From NCBI RefSeq assembly GCF_040496035.1, contig NZ_JBEPJZ010000001.1, forward strand, positions 1,984,001 to 2,048,000: a stretch of DNA of 64,000 bases, written 5' to 3'. Position 1 is the first letter of the stretch, and the number at the start of each line of letters is the position of its first letter. The DNA comes from Agromyces sp. SYSU T00194 (lineage in GTDB: Bacteria > Actinomycetota > Actinomycetes > Actinomycetales > Microbacteriaceae). Position numbers and translations under genes: made by a program. Positions 33,217 through 41,246 of this stretch are shown here, piece by piece. The notes beneath the pieces are model-generated. The model was not told the DNA's origin and did no database searches. It saw only the letters and a list, made by a program, of their open reading frames with translations.

Positions 33217-34174
33217 AGCCGTGCCAGAGGCGCAGCTTCTCCGGGTTGCGCATGATCCAGAGGTCGGTGATGCGGCCGTCGGCCACGCGGCTCGTGATGA
33301 CGCTGTCGACCGCTTCGCCGACCGTGACGAGCACCACGAGCCCGTCGGGGCTCTCGCGCAGCGTGGAGACGAGCCCCTCGTCGGCGCGCTTCTCCGCGAG
33401 CCCCAGCAGGTAGCGCGCCACCCGGTCGGCGCCGACCACGGGGCGTCGGGCAGCGGATGCCACGCCGCCGCCGTCCGCCCGCAGCACGACGTCGGGGTCG
33501 AGCACCGCCGTCAGCGTCGTCAGGTCGCCCGTTCCGGCGGCCGCCAGGAACGCCTGCACGACCCGGTCGTGGTGCTCCCGCGTGGCCGTGCCGTCGCGAC
33601 GTTCGCGCACGTGCCGGCGCGCCGACGACGCGAGCTGACGGCACGCCTCGGGGGAGCGGCCGACGATCTCGGCGATCTCTGCGAAGGGCAGCGCGAACAC
33701 GTCGTGCAGCACGAACGCCACGCGCTCGGCCGGGGTGAGCGACTCGAGCACCACCAGCAGCGCGGTGCTCACCGAGTCGTCGAGACTGACCCGGTCGAGC
33801 GGATCGGGCGCGGCGGGCGTGCCGAGCCCCGAGTCGCCCGGCAGCGGCTCGGGCAGCCACTCGCCGACGTACCGCTCGCGCCGTGCGCGGGCCGAGCCGA
33901 GCTGGTCGAGGCAGACCCGGCTCGCCGCGCGCGTCAGCCACGCGGCCGGGTTGGCGATCGCGGCGCGGTCCGCCTCGGGCATCCGGTACCACCGCGCGTA
34001 GGTCTCCTGCACGGCGTCCTCGGCGTCGGCGACCGTGCCGAGCATGCGGTACGCCAGGCGCATCAGCCCCGCCCGCTCGGCGTCGATCGCCGCAGCGTCG
34101 AGGGGGTCGGCGGATGCCCCGGGACCCCGCCCCGCGCCCGCCGCCGGGTCGCCCGGTGTCGTCTCCATCACCAT
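33215..34174 (-). CDS. sigJ: ECF41-type RNA polymerase sigma factor (SigJ-like)
   Basis: 319 residues. Sigma region 2 lies at about 30-95 (RLAYRMLGTVADAEDAVQET), region 4 at about 145-200 (ESLTPAERVAFVLHDVF, then PFAEIAEIVGRSPEACRQLA). A C-terminal SnoaL/NTF2-like domain follows. The ECF41 landmarks are present: WLPEPL in the linker, ADGGG in the extension, and RNPEKL near the end. ECF41 factors have no separate anti-sigma; the extension controls activity. ATG 34174 has GGAGG upstream. It is divergent from an oxidoreductase gene, the classic COE neighbour, and shares a symmetrical promoter region with it. Confidence 0.92.
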   Translation of the reverse strand: MVMETTPGDPAAGAGRGPGASADPLDAAAIDAERAGLMRLAYRMLGTVADAEDAVQETYARWYRMPEADRAAIANPAAWLTRAASRVCLDQLGSARARRERYVGEWLPEPLPGDSGLGTPAAPDPLDRVSLDDSVSTALLVVLESLTPAERVAFVLHDVFALPFAEIAEIVGRSPEACRQLASSARRHVRERRDGTATREHHDRVVQAFLAAAGTGDLTTLTAVLDPDVVLRADGGGVASAARRPVVGADRVARYLLGLAEKRADEGLVSTLRESPDGLVVLVTVGEAVDSVITSRVADGRITDLWIMRNPEKLRLWHG

Positions 34175-34228
34175 GTCCTCGCCTCCACTGTCCCACCGCG
34201 CGCGCGGGCGCGCGACCTCACCTCCTCC

Positions 34229-34295
34229 GACGACGCAGCGCCCCCGATCGTGAGCCGCACGGCGCGGACCTCACGTTCGGCGCGGCTGCGTCGTC
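34229..34295. promoter_or_regulatory. Mirror-image divergent promoters, probably ECF41-dependent
   Basis: A 67-bp dyad with outer arms GACGACGCAGC (34229-34239) and GCTGCGTCGTC (34285-34295). Each half contains TCAC-N14-CGTC, pointing outward: TCAC 34271-34274 with CGTC 34289-34292 toward the oxidoreductase, and the mirror copy (34253-34250 and 34235-34232) toward sigJ. The known ECF41 promoter is TGTCACA plus a spacer and CGTC. The spacing here is about two bases shorter, so assignment is an inference. Confidence 0.65.
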
Positions 34296-34342
34296 GCACA
34301 TGATGAGGGCGGGAGCCGCCCCGTGACATGAGGAGGAGCAGC

Positions 34343-35110
34343 ATGCGCATCGCAGTCGCCGGCGGAACCGGCACCATCGGGTCGGAGGTGGTCGCGGCCG
34401 TGGGCGAGCGCGGCGACGAGGTCGTGGTGCTGTCGCGGTCGAACGGCGTGGACGTGCAGACGGGGGAGGGCCTCGTGGCCGCGCTCGACGGCGTCGACGC
34501 GCTGGTCGACGCGGTGAACGCCACGACGCTCAGCGCCGCGGGCGCGACCGAGTTCTTCACCACCACCTCGCGCACCTTGCTCGCCGCCGAGCGCGAGGCC
34601 GGCGTCGCCCACCACGTGCTGCTCTCGATCGTCGGCGTCGACCGCGCGCCGTTCGGCTACTACGCGGGCAAGCTCGCCCAGGAGCGCGAGGTCGAGGCGG
34701 GCGACGTGCCGTGGACGATCCTGCGCGCGACGTAGGTGCACGAGTTCGCGGGGCAGATGTTCCACGCGCTGTCGATGGGGCCGCTGCACCTCGCGCCGGT
34801 CGCGCGCACGCAGCCGGTCGCCGCGCGCGCCGTCGGCCGCCGGCTCGCCGAACTCGCCGCCGGCGCGCCCGCGGGCCGCGTCGCCGACCTGGCCGGGCCG
34901 CGCGAGGAGCGCCTCGACGAGATGACCCGCGCGTACGCACGCGCGGAGGGCGTGCGCGGACCGGTCGTCCCGGTGCGGATGCCCGGGAAGCAGTTCGCCG
35001 CGATGCGCGCCGGGAAGGCGCTGCCGGGCTCCGGGGCCGACCTCGCCGGGCCGGCGTTCGACGAGTGGCTCGCCGAGCGCTCGCGGGCGGCGGACGCGGC
35101 CCGGGCCTGA
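34343..35110 (+). pseudogene. NAD(P)H-binding oxidoreductase interrupted by an amber codon (COE partner of sigJ)
   Basis: An atypical short-chain dehydrogenase (NmrA-like): IAVAGGTGTIGSEVV coenzyme loop, then VLLSIVGVDRAPFGYYAGKLAQE with the YxxxK pair, then WTILRAT. The frame then meets TAG at 34733-34735, yet continues open and homologous in the same phase as VHEFAGQMFHAL to the stop at 35110. Relatives read ILRATQFHEF, so the TAG most likely replaces CAG (Gln) by one base change. The next codon is GTG, so reinitiation or readthrough is possible. ATG 34343 has AGGAGGAG upstream. Intact length would be about 255 residues. Confidence 0.8.
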
Positions 35111-35263
35111 CGGGCCGCGTCGCGCGGCGCCGCGCGGCACCCGTGCACGTCGGCCCGACCTTCCGGGGTGCTCGGCCCGCCCCGACCGACCGGGTCGGGC
35201 CGTGCGGCCCCGGCCCCGAGGCATCCGCTTGACCCCGCACCCGCCGCGTGGTCGCATGAGGGC

Positions 35264-35863
35264 ATGGGAACCGCCACCCGCGACCGGGCGCCGCTCGTCG
35301 ACGAGGACGCGCTCGACGACCTCGTGCGCGCGGCGGTCGGACGCGTGCGTGGTCGCGTGCTGGAGGTCGGCGCCGGCGACGGCGAGAACTTCGGCGCGTT
35401 CGATCCGTCGGTCGAGTGGATCGGCCTCGAACCCGACGCCGACCGGCGCGCCGAGCTGGCGACGCGCGCGCGGGAGTGGGGCCACCGCGACCGCGCGCCG
35501 CTCGACGCCGTGTGCGAGTCGATCCCGCTGCCCGACGCCTCCGTCGACGCGGTCGTCGGCACCTACATGCTGTGCAGCGTGACCGACCCGGCGGCGGCGC
35601 TCGCCGAGGTGCGCCGCGTGCTCGTTCCGGGCGGGCGGGTCGTGTTCGCCGACCACGTGGCGTCGCCGCCCGGCACCCTGCACCGCGCCGTGCAGCGCCT
35701 GGCGACGCCGCTGACCGTGCGGTTCGACCACGGCTGCCACCTCGATCGCGACACCCGCGCGGCGCTCGACGCGGCCGGGTTCGTCGGCGACGCGGTCACG
35801 TCGGTGCGCGTCGGCCCGATGCTGCGCGTGCCGGTGCTCCTGTTCGAGGGGCACGCGTCGTGA
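35264..35863 (+). CDS. Class I SAM-dependent methyltransferase
   Basis: 199 residues. SAM-binding motif I is RVLEVGAGDGENFG; an acidic residue ends strand 2 (WIGLEPDA), and motif 4 is AVVGTYMLCSV with LVPGGRVVFADHV after it. The fold is of the UbiE/Methyltransf_11 kind, substrate unknown. The Cys-Ser in MLCSV and GHLDR-like helices resemble thiol or small-lipid methyltransferases. ATG 35264 begins just before the fold; GAGGGC is upstream. Confidence 0.85.
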   Translation: MGTATRDRAPLVDEDALDDLVRAAVGRVRGRVLEVGAGDGENFGAFDPSVEWIGLEPDADRRAELATRAREWGHRDRAPLDAVCESIPLPDASVDAVVGTYMLCSVTDPAAALAEVRRVLVPGGRVVFADHVASPPGTLHRAVQRLATPLTVRFDHGCHLDRDTRAALDAAGFVGDAVTSVRVGPMLRVPVLLFEGHAS

Positions 35864-35898
35864 GCACGGACGTCGCCGGGCGGGACTAGCCTCGCCGC

Positions 35899-36732
35899 AT
35901 GGTCTTCTCACTCGACGTCCACGTGCCCGGCGGGCGCGTGCTGCGCGCCTACGACAGCGCTCCGGATGTCCCGGGCGGCACCGTGCTCGCCTGGCACCAC
36001 GGGTCCCCGCAGACCGGTGCACCGCTCGAGCCCGTGCTGGCGGCGGCGGGCGCACGCGGCATCCGCGTCATCTCCTACGCGCGCCCGAGCTACGGCGGTT
36101 CGACCGCGAACCCCGGCCGCGACGTCGCCTCGGCGGCCGACGACCTCGCCGCCGTGGCCGGTGCACTGGGCGTGTCGGCGCTCGTCTCGATGGGGGCGTC
36201 GGGCGGCGGGCCGCACGCGCTCGCCGGGGCGGCGCTGCTACCCGACCTGGTGCGCGGCGTGGCCACGCTCGCGGGCATCGCGCCCCGCACCGACGCGTTC
36301 GACTGGACCGCCGGCATGGCGGCGCCGGGCGGGCTGCTCGCGGCGGCCGAGGGCCGCGCCGCGCGGGCGGCGTTCGCCGAGGTCGACGAGTTCGACCCGA
36401 GCCAGTTCGTGGCCGCCGACTACGCGGCGCTCGAGGGCGCCTGGGCGGCGCTCGGCGCCGACGTGGGGCGGTCCGACGCCTTCGGGCCCGACGGCCTCAT
36501 CGACGACGACGTGGCGTTCACCATGCCGTGGGGGTTCGACCCCGCCGACATCGCCGCGCCCGTGCTGGTCGTGCAGGGCGGCCTCGACCGGGTCGTGCCG
36601 CTCGGGCACGGCGAGTACCTCGCGGCGACGATCCCGGGGGCCGAACTGGTGCTCCGCCCCGACGACGGGCACGTCTCGGTGCTCGACGCCGTGCCCGACG
36701 CGATGGACTGGCTGCTCTCGCGCATCGGCTGA
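35899..36732 (+). CDS. Alpha/beta-fold hydrolase
   Basis: 277 residues. The oxyanion loop is HHGSPQTG; the nucleophile elbow reads GASGGGPHA (G-x-S-x-G); the acid is Asp in GGLDRVVP and the base His in DDGHVSVL. All sit in the expected order and spacing. It has no signal peptide. TAGCCT at 35887-35892 lies six bases before ATG 35899, a leaderless promoter layout. The substrate is unknown. Confidence 0.88.
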   Translation: MVFSLDVHVPGGRVLRAYDSAPDVPGGTVLAWHHGSPQTGAPLEPVLAAAGARGIRVISYARPSYGGSTANPGRDVASAADDLAAVAGALGVSALVSMGASGGGPHALAGAALLPDLVRGVATLAGIAPRTDAFDWTAGMAAPGGLLAAAEGRAARAAFAEVDEFDPSQFVAADYAALEGAWAALGADVGRSDAFGPDGLIDDDVAFTMPWGFDPADIAAPVLVVQGGLDRVVPLGHGEYLAATIPGAELVLRPDDGHVSVLDAVPDAMDWLLSRIG

Positions 36733-36856
36733 TGCCCGGCGGCGGGTGCCGGGGGCATCCGCTCGCCTCGCCCGGCGGGCGTCGGTGCGGCGTGCGATGG
36801 TCGTGCGGGGCGGCCGGCCCGGGGCATCCGCTCGCCCGGCGACGCCGCCGCGCCGC
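36731..36856. other. Spacer with GGATGC-type hairpin and direct repeats
   Basis: GATGCCC (36731-36737, overlapping the hydrolase stop) and GGGCATC (36753-36759) form a hairpin that probably terminates transcription. The 16-base GGGGCATCCGCTCGCC occurs at 36752-36767 and again at 36821-36836. The genes on either side converge. Confidence 0.55.
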
Positions 36857-37924
36857 TCAGCCGAGCGCCGCCACGAGGTCGTCGTAGAGGTCGTCGACGT
36901 GCTCGAGCCCGACCGACAGGCGCACGAGACCGTCGGGGATCGTCGGCGCCTCGCTCGGCCAGCGCCGCCGACGCTCGAGCGTCGACTCGACGCCGCCGAG
37001 GCTGGTCGCGTGGATCCACAGCTGCACGGCGTCGATGAACGCGTCGGCCCGCTCGGCACCGCCGCGCACGACGAGCGAGACGATCGCGCCGAAGCCCGGG
37101 TAGCGCACCTCGTCGAGCGCCGGATGCCCGTCGAGCCGCTCGGCCAGCTCGCGCGCGTTCGCCTGGGCGCGCTCGAGGCGCACGGGCAGGGTGCGCAGCC
37201 CGCGCAGGGCGAGGTAGCTCTCGAGCGGCGCCGGGATCGCGCCGCCGAGCCCGCGCCGGGCCGCGATGCGCTCGGCCAGTGCCGGATCGGCCGCCACGAC
37301 CGCGCCCATCAGCACGTCGCTGTGCCCCGCGAGGTACTTGGTCGCGGAGTGCACCGCGAGGTCGGCGCCGAGCGCGAGCGGCTGTTGCAGCAGCGGCGTG
37401 GCGAACGTGTTGTCGATCGCGACGAGCGCGCCGTGGGCGCGGGCGGCGGCGACGAGCGCGGGGATGTCGGCGAGCTCGAGCGCCGGGTTGGTGGGCGACT
37501 CGAACCAGAGCAGCGCGGTGCCGGCGCAGGCCTCGGCGACCGCCGCCGTGTCGGTCACGTCGACGAGCTGCAGGTGCACGCGCCCGTCGGACTCGCGGTC
37601 GCGCAGCTGGGCGATCGTGCCGGTGTAGGAGTGCCGCGGCACGACCACGGTGCCGCCGTGGGGCACCAGGTCGAGCACCGCCGCGATCGCGGAGATGCCG
37701 GAGGCGAACGACACGCAGGTGCCGCCCTCGAGCGCCCCGAGCACCGTCTCGAACGCGCTCCACGACGGGTTGCCGTAGCGGCCGTACTCGCGCTCGCCAC
37801 CGGCGACGAAGGTCGACGCGAGGTGCACCGGCTCGTTGAGCGGGGCGTCCGGGTCGCGCCGCGGCCGGCCCAGGCTGACTGCGAGGGTCTCCGCGTGGCT
37901 CGAGTGGAACGATCGTTCGGTCAT
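36857..37924 (-). CDS. Cys/Met-metabolism PLP-dependent enzyme (cystathionine gamma-synthase/lyase family)
   Basis: 355 residues. The PLP-binding Lys is in VHSATKYLAGHSD; YGRYGNPSW and the FASGISAIAAVL phosphate-binding turn match the family; ESPTNPALELADI is the conserved Asp/Asn region, and TSLGGVESTLERRRRW is the C-terminal substrate loop. Family members catalyse cystathionine gamma-synthesis, gamma-lysis or beta-lysis. Which applies cannot be read from the sequence. It is slightly short for the family. ATG 37924 is the first in-frame start with coding-like sequence. Confidence 0.88.
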   Translation of the reverse strand: MTERSFHSSHAETLAVSLGRPRRDPDAPLNEPVHLASTFVAGGEREYGRYGNPSWSAFETVLGALEGGTCVSFASGISAIAAVLDLVPHGGTVVVPRHSYTGTIAQLRDRESDGRVHLQLVDVTDTAAVAEACAGTALLWFESPTNPALELADIPALVAAARAHGALVAIDNTFATPLLQQPLALGADLAVHSATKYLAGHSDVLMGAVVAADPALAERIAARRGLGGAIPAPLESYLALRGLRTLPVRLERAQANARELAERLDGHPALDEVRYPGFGAIVSLVVRGGAERADAFIDAVQLWIHATSLGGVESTLERRRRWPSEAPTIPDGLVRLSVGLEHVDDLYDDLVAALG

Positions 37925-37964
37925 CGAGGGCCTCCTGCTCCGAGCGTACGACACCCCGTGGAGG

Positions 37965-38105
37965 TGGTCGCTTTTCAGGAACGGCGGGGCGGCTGGTGCG
38001 GAATGTGGCGCCATCGCCCCAGTCGGTGCACCGAAATCGCCGCCACCGGGCCATGGGCGGCGAGGTGTTGCGCGGCCACCGGAGGAGCTCCTGAACAGTG
38101 ACCCA
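37965..38105. repeat. Inverted-repeat element (copy 7)
   Basis: Left end TGGTCGCTTTTCAGGA (37965-37980) and right end TCCTGAACAGTGACCCA (38089-38105) pair with two mismatches and one bulge. Interior blocks such as GCGGAATGTGGCGCC echo copies 1, 3 and 4. It lies between the PLP enzyme and DUF368 genes, both on the minus strand. Confidence 0.75.
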
Positions 38106-38143
38106 CAGCGGGGCGGGGTGGGCGAGCGGATGCCTCCGGGCGG

Positions 38144-39151
38144 TCAGCCGCGCGGGGGAGCGGGCTCCTCGGCGACGTCGGAGGCGGGCGCGTCGGAGGC
38201 GGCCGCGGTGGCGCGCGCGTCGGCCGGCACGGGCTCGTCGTCGGCGACGTCGAGCTGCGTCGCGCGACGGCGCACGACCGCGCCCTCGGCGACGATCATG
38301 GCGATCACCGCGGCCGCGCCGGCGAGGAAGAGGCCGATGATCGGCAGCACGTCGCCGGTCGGCGCCTCGAGCCCGCCGGTCTCGGACTGCCAGGGCCAGA
38401 GGGCGCGCAGCGATCCGAGCATCAGGCCCGTCATGACGGCGAGCGTGGCGGCGCGGTGGTGGGTGAGCAGCCACTGCAGCGTCGAGACGAAGGCGGCGAG
38501 GCCGACGATCGCGCCGAGCGCGAACGTGCCGAGGTAGACGAGGTCGCGATCGTTCACCGCGTCGAGCGTGGGGGCGTAGATGCCGATGACGACGAGCACG
38601 AACGAGCCGGAGACGCCGGGCAGCACGAGTGCGCAGACCGCGAACGCGGCGGACACGGCCACGAGCAGCAGCGACGGGTCATCGGTGTCGACCGCGGGCA
38701 GGCCGGTGAGCACGAACGCCCCCGCCGCGGCGACCGCGGCCAGGAGGAGCTCCCGGGTGCGCCAGCGCCCGACCATGCGCGCCGGCACGATGAGCGACGC
38801 GACGATGAGGCCCGCGAAGACGGCGCGGGTCTGCACCGGGTACTCGTCGATGGTCGGTGCGAGCAGCGCCGAGGCGAGCACGATCGCGCCGAGCATGCCG
38901 ATGCCGAGCGGGATCAGCACGCCCCATCGCACCTCGCGCAGGTGCTCGCGCGCCCGCGGCCGGGCCTGGGGGCGCACCACGCCGGTCACGGCGAGGACCA
39001 CCCCGCGCACGAGGTGCCCGGCCGAGGTGATGACCGTCTCGTACACGCCCGTGATGAGCGCGACGGTGCCGCCGGACACGCCGGGGATGATCTCGACGGT
39101 GCCGATGAGGGCGCCGCGGATGAGGTCGACGAGCCAGCGCAGGGCGGTCAT
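38144..39151 (-). CDS. DUF368 (PopT-type) polyprenyl-phosphate transporter
   Basis: 335 residues with about eight membrane helices. The duplicated DUF368 motif is seen as EIIPGVSGGTVALITGVYE near the N-terminus and VLPGVSGSFVLVVIGIY in the second half. Some DUF368 proteins (PopT) are established undecaprenyl-phosphate translocases that recycle the cell-wall lipid carrier across the membrane; that role is inferred here. A 55-residue acidic/Ala-rich cytoplasmic tail ends the protein. ATG 39151 has AGAGGAA upstream. Confidence 0.85.
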   Translation of the reverse strand: MTALRWLVDLIRGALIGTVEIIPGVSGGTVALITGVYETVITSAGHLVRGVVLAVTGVVRPQARPRAREHLREVRWGVLIPLGIGMLGAIVLASALLAPTIDEYPVQTRAVFAGLIVASLIVPARMVGRWRTRELLLAAVAAAGAFVLTGLPAVDTDDPSLLLVAVSAAFAVCALVLPGVSGSFVLVVIGIYAPTLDAVNDRDLVYLGTFALGAIVGLAAFVSTLQWLLTHHRAATLAVMTGLMLGSLRALWPWQSETGGLEAPTGDVLPIIGLFLAGAAAVIAMIVAEGAVVRRRATQLDVADDEPVPADARATAAASDAPASDVAEEPAPPRG

Positions 39152-39282
39152 GCGATCGTGGTTCCTCTGGTCGGGTCGGGGGAGTGCTCGAGCGAGCATG
39201 GGGGCGCGGAGCGCCAGCCGCGATTGTAGCGGGAGCGGCTCCGCACCACCCGGACACCGGGTGTCGCTACGCTGAGCGCACC

Positions 39283-39972
39283 ATGAGAGGCACATCGACG
39301 TCCCCCCACGCCCCCACCCTCCTGCTCGACCTCGACGGCACGGTCGCCCTGGGAGACGAGCCCGTCTTCGCGTACGCGGACGCGCTCGCCGAATCGGCCG
39401 AGGCGCCCGAGCTCGGCAGCCGCGTGCGGCGATTCGTCGAGGTGGGGCGCGACGACGCCCACCAGGTCGACGACGGCTACCAGCTCGCGCAGGTGCTGGG
39501 TCGCGAGTACGCGCTCGACGACGAGCGCATCAGCCGTGCGTACCACGACAGCCGGGCCCGGGTGACGGCCGGGGAGGTGCCGATGCACGCCGCGGCGGGG
39601 CTGCACCGGGCGGCCGACGCCGTGCACGCGGCCGGCGGCCGGGTCGTGCTCGTCACGAACGCGCCCTCGCTCGGCCTCGACGCGGTGCTGGAGCGGATGC
39701 GGGTGGCCGACGCGTTCGACGCCGTCGTCGGCGACGCGCGCAAGCCGGGCGGCATGGCGTCGATCCTCGACGAGCTCCTCGCCGAGGGGGCGGCGCCGGG
39801 CCGCATCGCGTCGGTCGGCGACATCTGGCGCAACGACCTCGAACCGGCGTACGAGCGCGGCTGCCGCACGGGCCTCATCGACCGGTTCGGGCTGCGTCGC
39901 GGGCCCGCCGACTGGGTCGCACCCGACCTCGCGGGCCTGGTGCCCGAGATCGAGGCGTGGGCGGCCGCCTGA
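39283..39972 (+). CDS. HAD-superfamily hydrolase
   Basis: 229 residues. All four HAD motifs are visible: DLDGT (nucleophile and acid/base Asp), VTNAP, the Lys of ARKPGG, and VGDIWRNDLEP with the metal-binding acids. A helical C1 cap lies between motifs I and II. Phosphatase activity on a small phosphometabolite is likely; phosphoglycolate-type is one option. The start at ATG 39283 is short of a clear ribosome site. Confidence 0.87.
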   Translation: MRGTSTSPHAPTLLLDLDGTVALGDEPVFAYADALAESAEAPELGSRVRRFVEVGRDDAHQVDDGYQLAQVLGREYALDDERISRAYHDSRARVTAGEVPMHAAAGLHRAADAVHAAGGRVVLVTNAPSLGLDAVLERMRVADAFDAVVGDARKPGGMASILDELLAEGAAPGRIASVGDIWRNDLEPAYERGCRTGLIDRFGLRRGPADWVAPDLAGLVPEIEAWAAA

Positions 39973-40037
39973 AGCGCCTGAGTGCGTCCACCTCGGGGAC
40001 GAAACGGCTGATTGTCGAGCATTCCTCGCGAGCTGGC

Positions 40038-40047
40038 ATGTAAACAT
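40038..40047. promoter_or_regulatory. Short dyad upstream of phnD
   Basis: ATGTAAACAT (ATGT-AA-ACAT) is an AT-rich ten-bp dyad 130 bp before phnD. No PHO-box-like GTTCACC repeats are visible. It could be part of an operator, but support is slight. Confidence 0.3.
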
Positions 40048-40177
40048 CTGGCTACGGACCGGTGAATCCGGGTGCTCGGGCGGGGCCCGCGCAGTAACGT
40101 CTCGAAGGGCGACCGGGTCTGCACTGCTCGGTCGCTTCGATTCGTTGGACATGACGCAGCACCCGAGGAAGAGGCAC

Positions 40178-41173
40178 ATGAGACACCGCAGATTCATCAC
40201 CACCGCAGCGATCGCCGCCGGCATCGCCCTCGCCGCCACCGGATGCGCCTCGGGCGACTCCGGCTCGGACGCGGAGGCCACGCCGGAGGCGCCGGAGAGC
40301 CTCGTCCTCGGCCTCGTGCCCTCGTCGGACGTCGACCAGGTCGTCACCGACGGCGAGGACCTCGCCGCCCTGCTGAGCGACGAGCTCGGCATCCCCGTCG
40401 AGGTCGAGGTCACCGACAACTACGCGGGCCTCATCGTCGCGATGCAGGCCGACCAGGCGCAGATCGGCATGTTCGGCCCGATCGGCATGGTCCAGGCGCA
40501 GGACGAGGCCGGCGCCGTGCCGGTGCTCCAGTCGGTGCGCTTCGGCGGCAGCACCTACGTCACGCAGTGGTTCACGAACGACCCCGACCGCTTCTGCCTC
40601 GACGACGTCGTGACCGTCACCGACGACGACGGCTACGACTTCACCTACTGCAACGGCACGGATGCCACGAGCGAGGGCCCGCTCGGCGAGGACGCGCTCG
40701 CGCTCGTCGAGCAGGACGAGACCATCGCGTTCGTCGACGAGGGCTCGGCATCGGGCTACTACTACCCGGCGACCCAGCTCGGCGAGCTCGGCCTGGACCC
40801 GTTCGACCTGTCGGGCGCGTTCTTCGCCGGCGGCCACCCGAACGCGGTGCGCGCGGTCTACGACGGTGACGCCACCATCGGCACGAGCTTCAACGACGCC
40901 CGCGGCTCGGTCGTCGAGGAGGCCAACGACGTCGGCGAGAAGGTCACGGTCTTCGCGTACTCGACGCTGATCCCGAACGACGGCGTGGCCGTCTCCGGCT
41001 CGCTCTCGGAGGAGTGGCAGGAGAAGATCACCGACGCGTTCCTCGCGGTGGCCGACACCGAGGAGGGCGCGGCCGCGCTCTACGCGGTGTACGAGATCGA
41101 CGGCCTGGTTCCGGCCGACCTCGACGCGCTCGACGCGGCGCGCGCGGTCTACGAGAACTTCGGCGACCAGTAG
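40178..41173 (+). CDS. phnD: Phosphonate-type ABC substrate-binding lipoprotein
   Basis: 331 residues; lipobox LAATGC then an acidic/Ser linker. The fold is PhnD-like: LVLGLVPSSDVDQV opens, DNYAGLIVAMQADQAQIGMF and GPIGMVQAQDEAG form the hinge region, and EGSASGYYYPATQL the phosphonate-binding SAS/G loop. ATG 40178 has GAGGAAGAGG upstream; an earlier TTG at 40145 is less likely. It is first in phnDCEE, and is separated from phnC by a long hairpin. The ligand could be a phosphonate, phosphite or similar ester. Confidence 0.87.
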   Translation: MRHRRFITTAAIAAGIALAATGCASGDSGSDAEATPEAPESLVLGLVPSSDVDQVVTDGEDLAALLSDELGIPVEVEVTDNYAGLIVAMQADQAQIGMFGPIGMVQAQDEAGAVPVLQSVRFGGSTYVTQWFTNDPDRFCLDDVVTVTDDDGYDFTYCNGTDATSEGPLGEDALALVEQDETIAFVDEGSASGYYYPATQLGELGLDPFDLSGAFFAGGHPNAVRAVYDGDATIGTSFNDARGSVVEEANDVGEKVTVFAYSTLIPNDGVAVSGSLSEEWQEKITDAFLAVADTEEGAAALYAVYEIDGLVPADLDALDAARAVYENFGDQ

Positions 41174-41184
41174 TCAGCACCACA

Positions 41185-41224
41185 GGTGATGGCCACGCCG
41201 CACGCACGCGGCGTGGCCATCACC
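41185..41224 (+). terminator. 17-bp perfect hairpin between phnD and phnC
   Basis: GGTGATGGCCACGCCGC (41185-41201), loop ACGCAC, then the exact reverse complement (41208-41224). Without a T-run it may be a partial terminator or a 3' stabiliser that raises binding-protein mRNA above the rest of the operon. Confidence 0.85.
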
Positions 41225-41246
41225 GTTCGCACGGCAGGATGATCAC

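Noticed and set aside
39973..40177. PHO box upstream of phnD
   Set aside because: No GTTCACC-like direct repeats at 11-bp spacing are present; only one isolated GGTGAAT.
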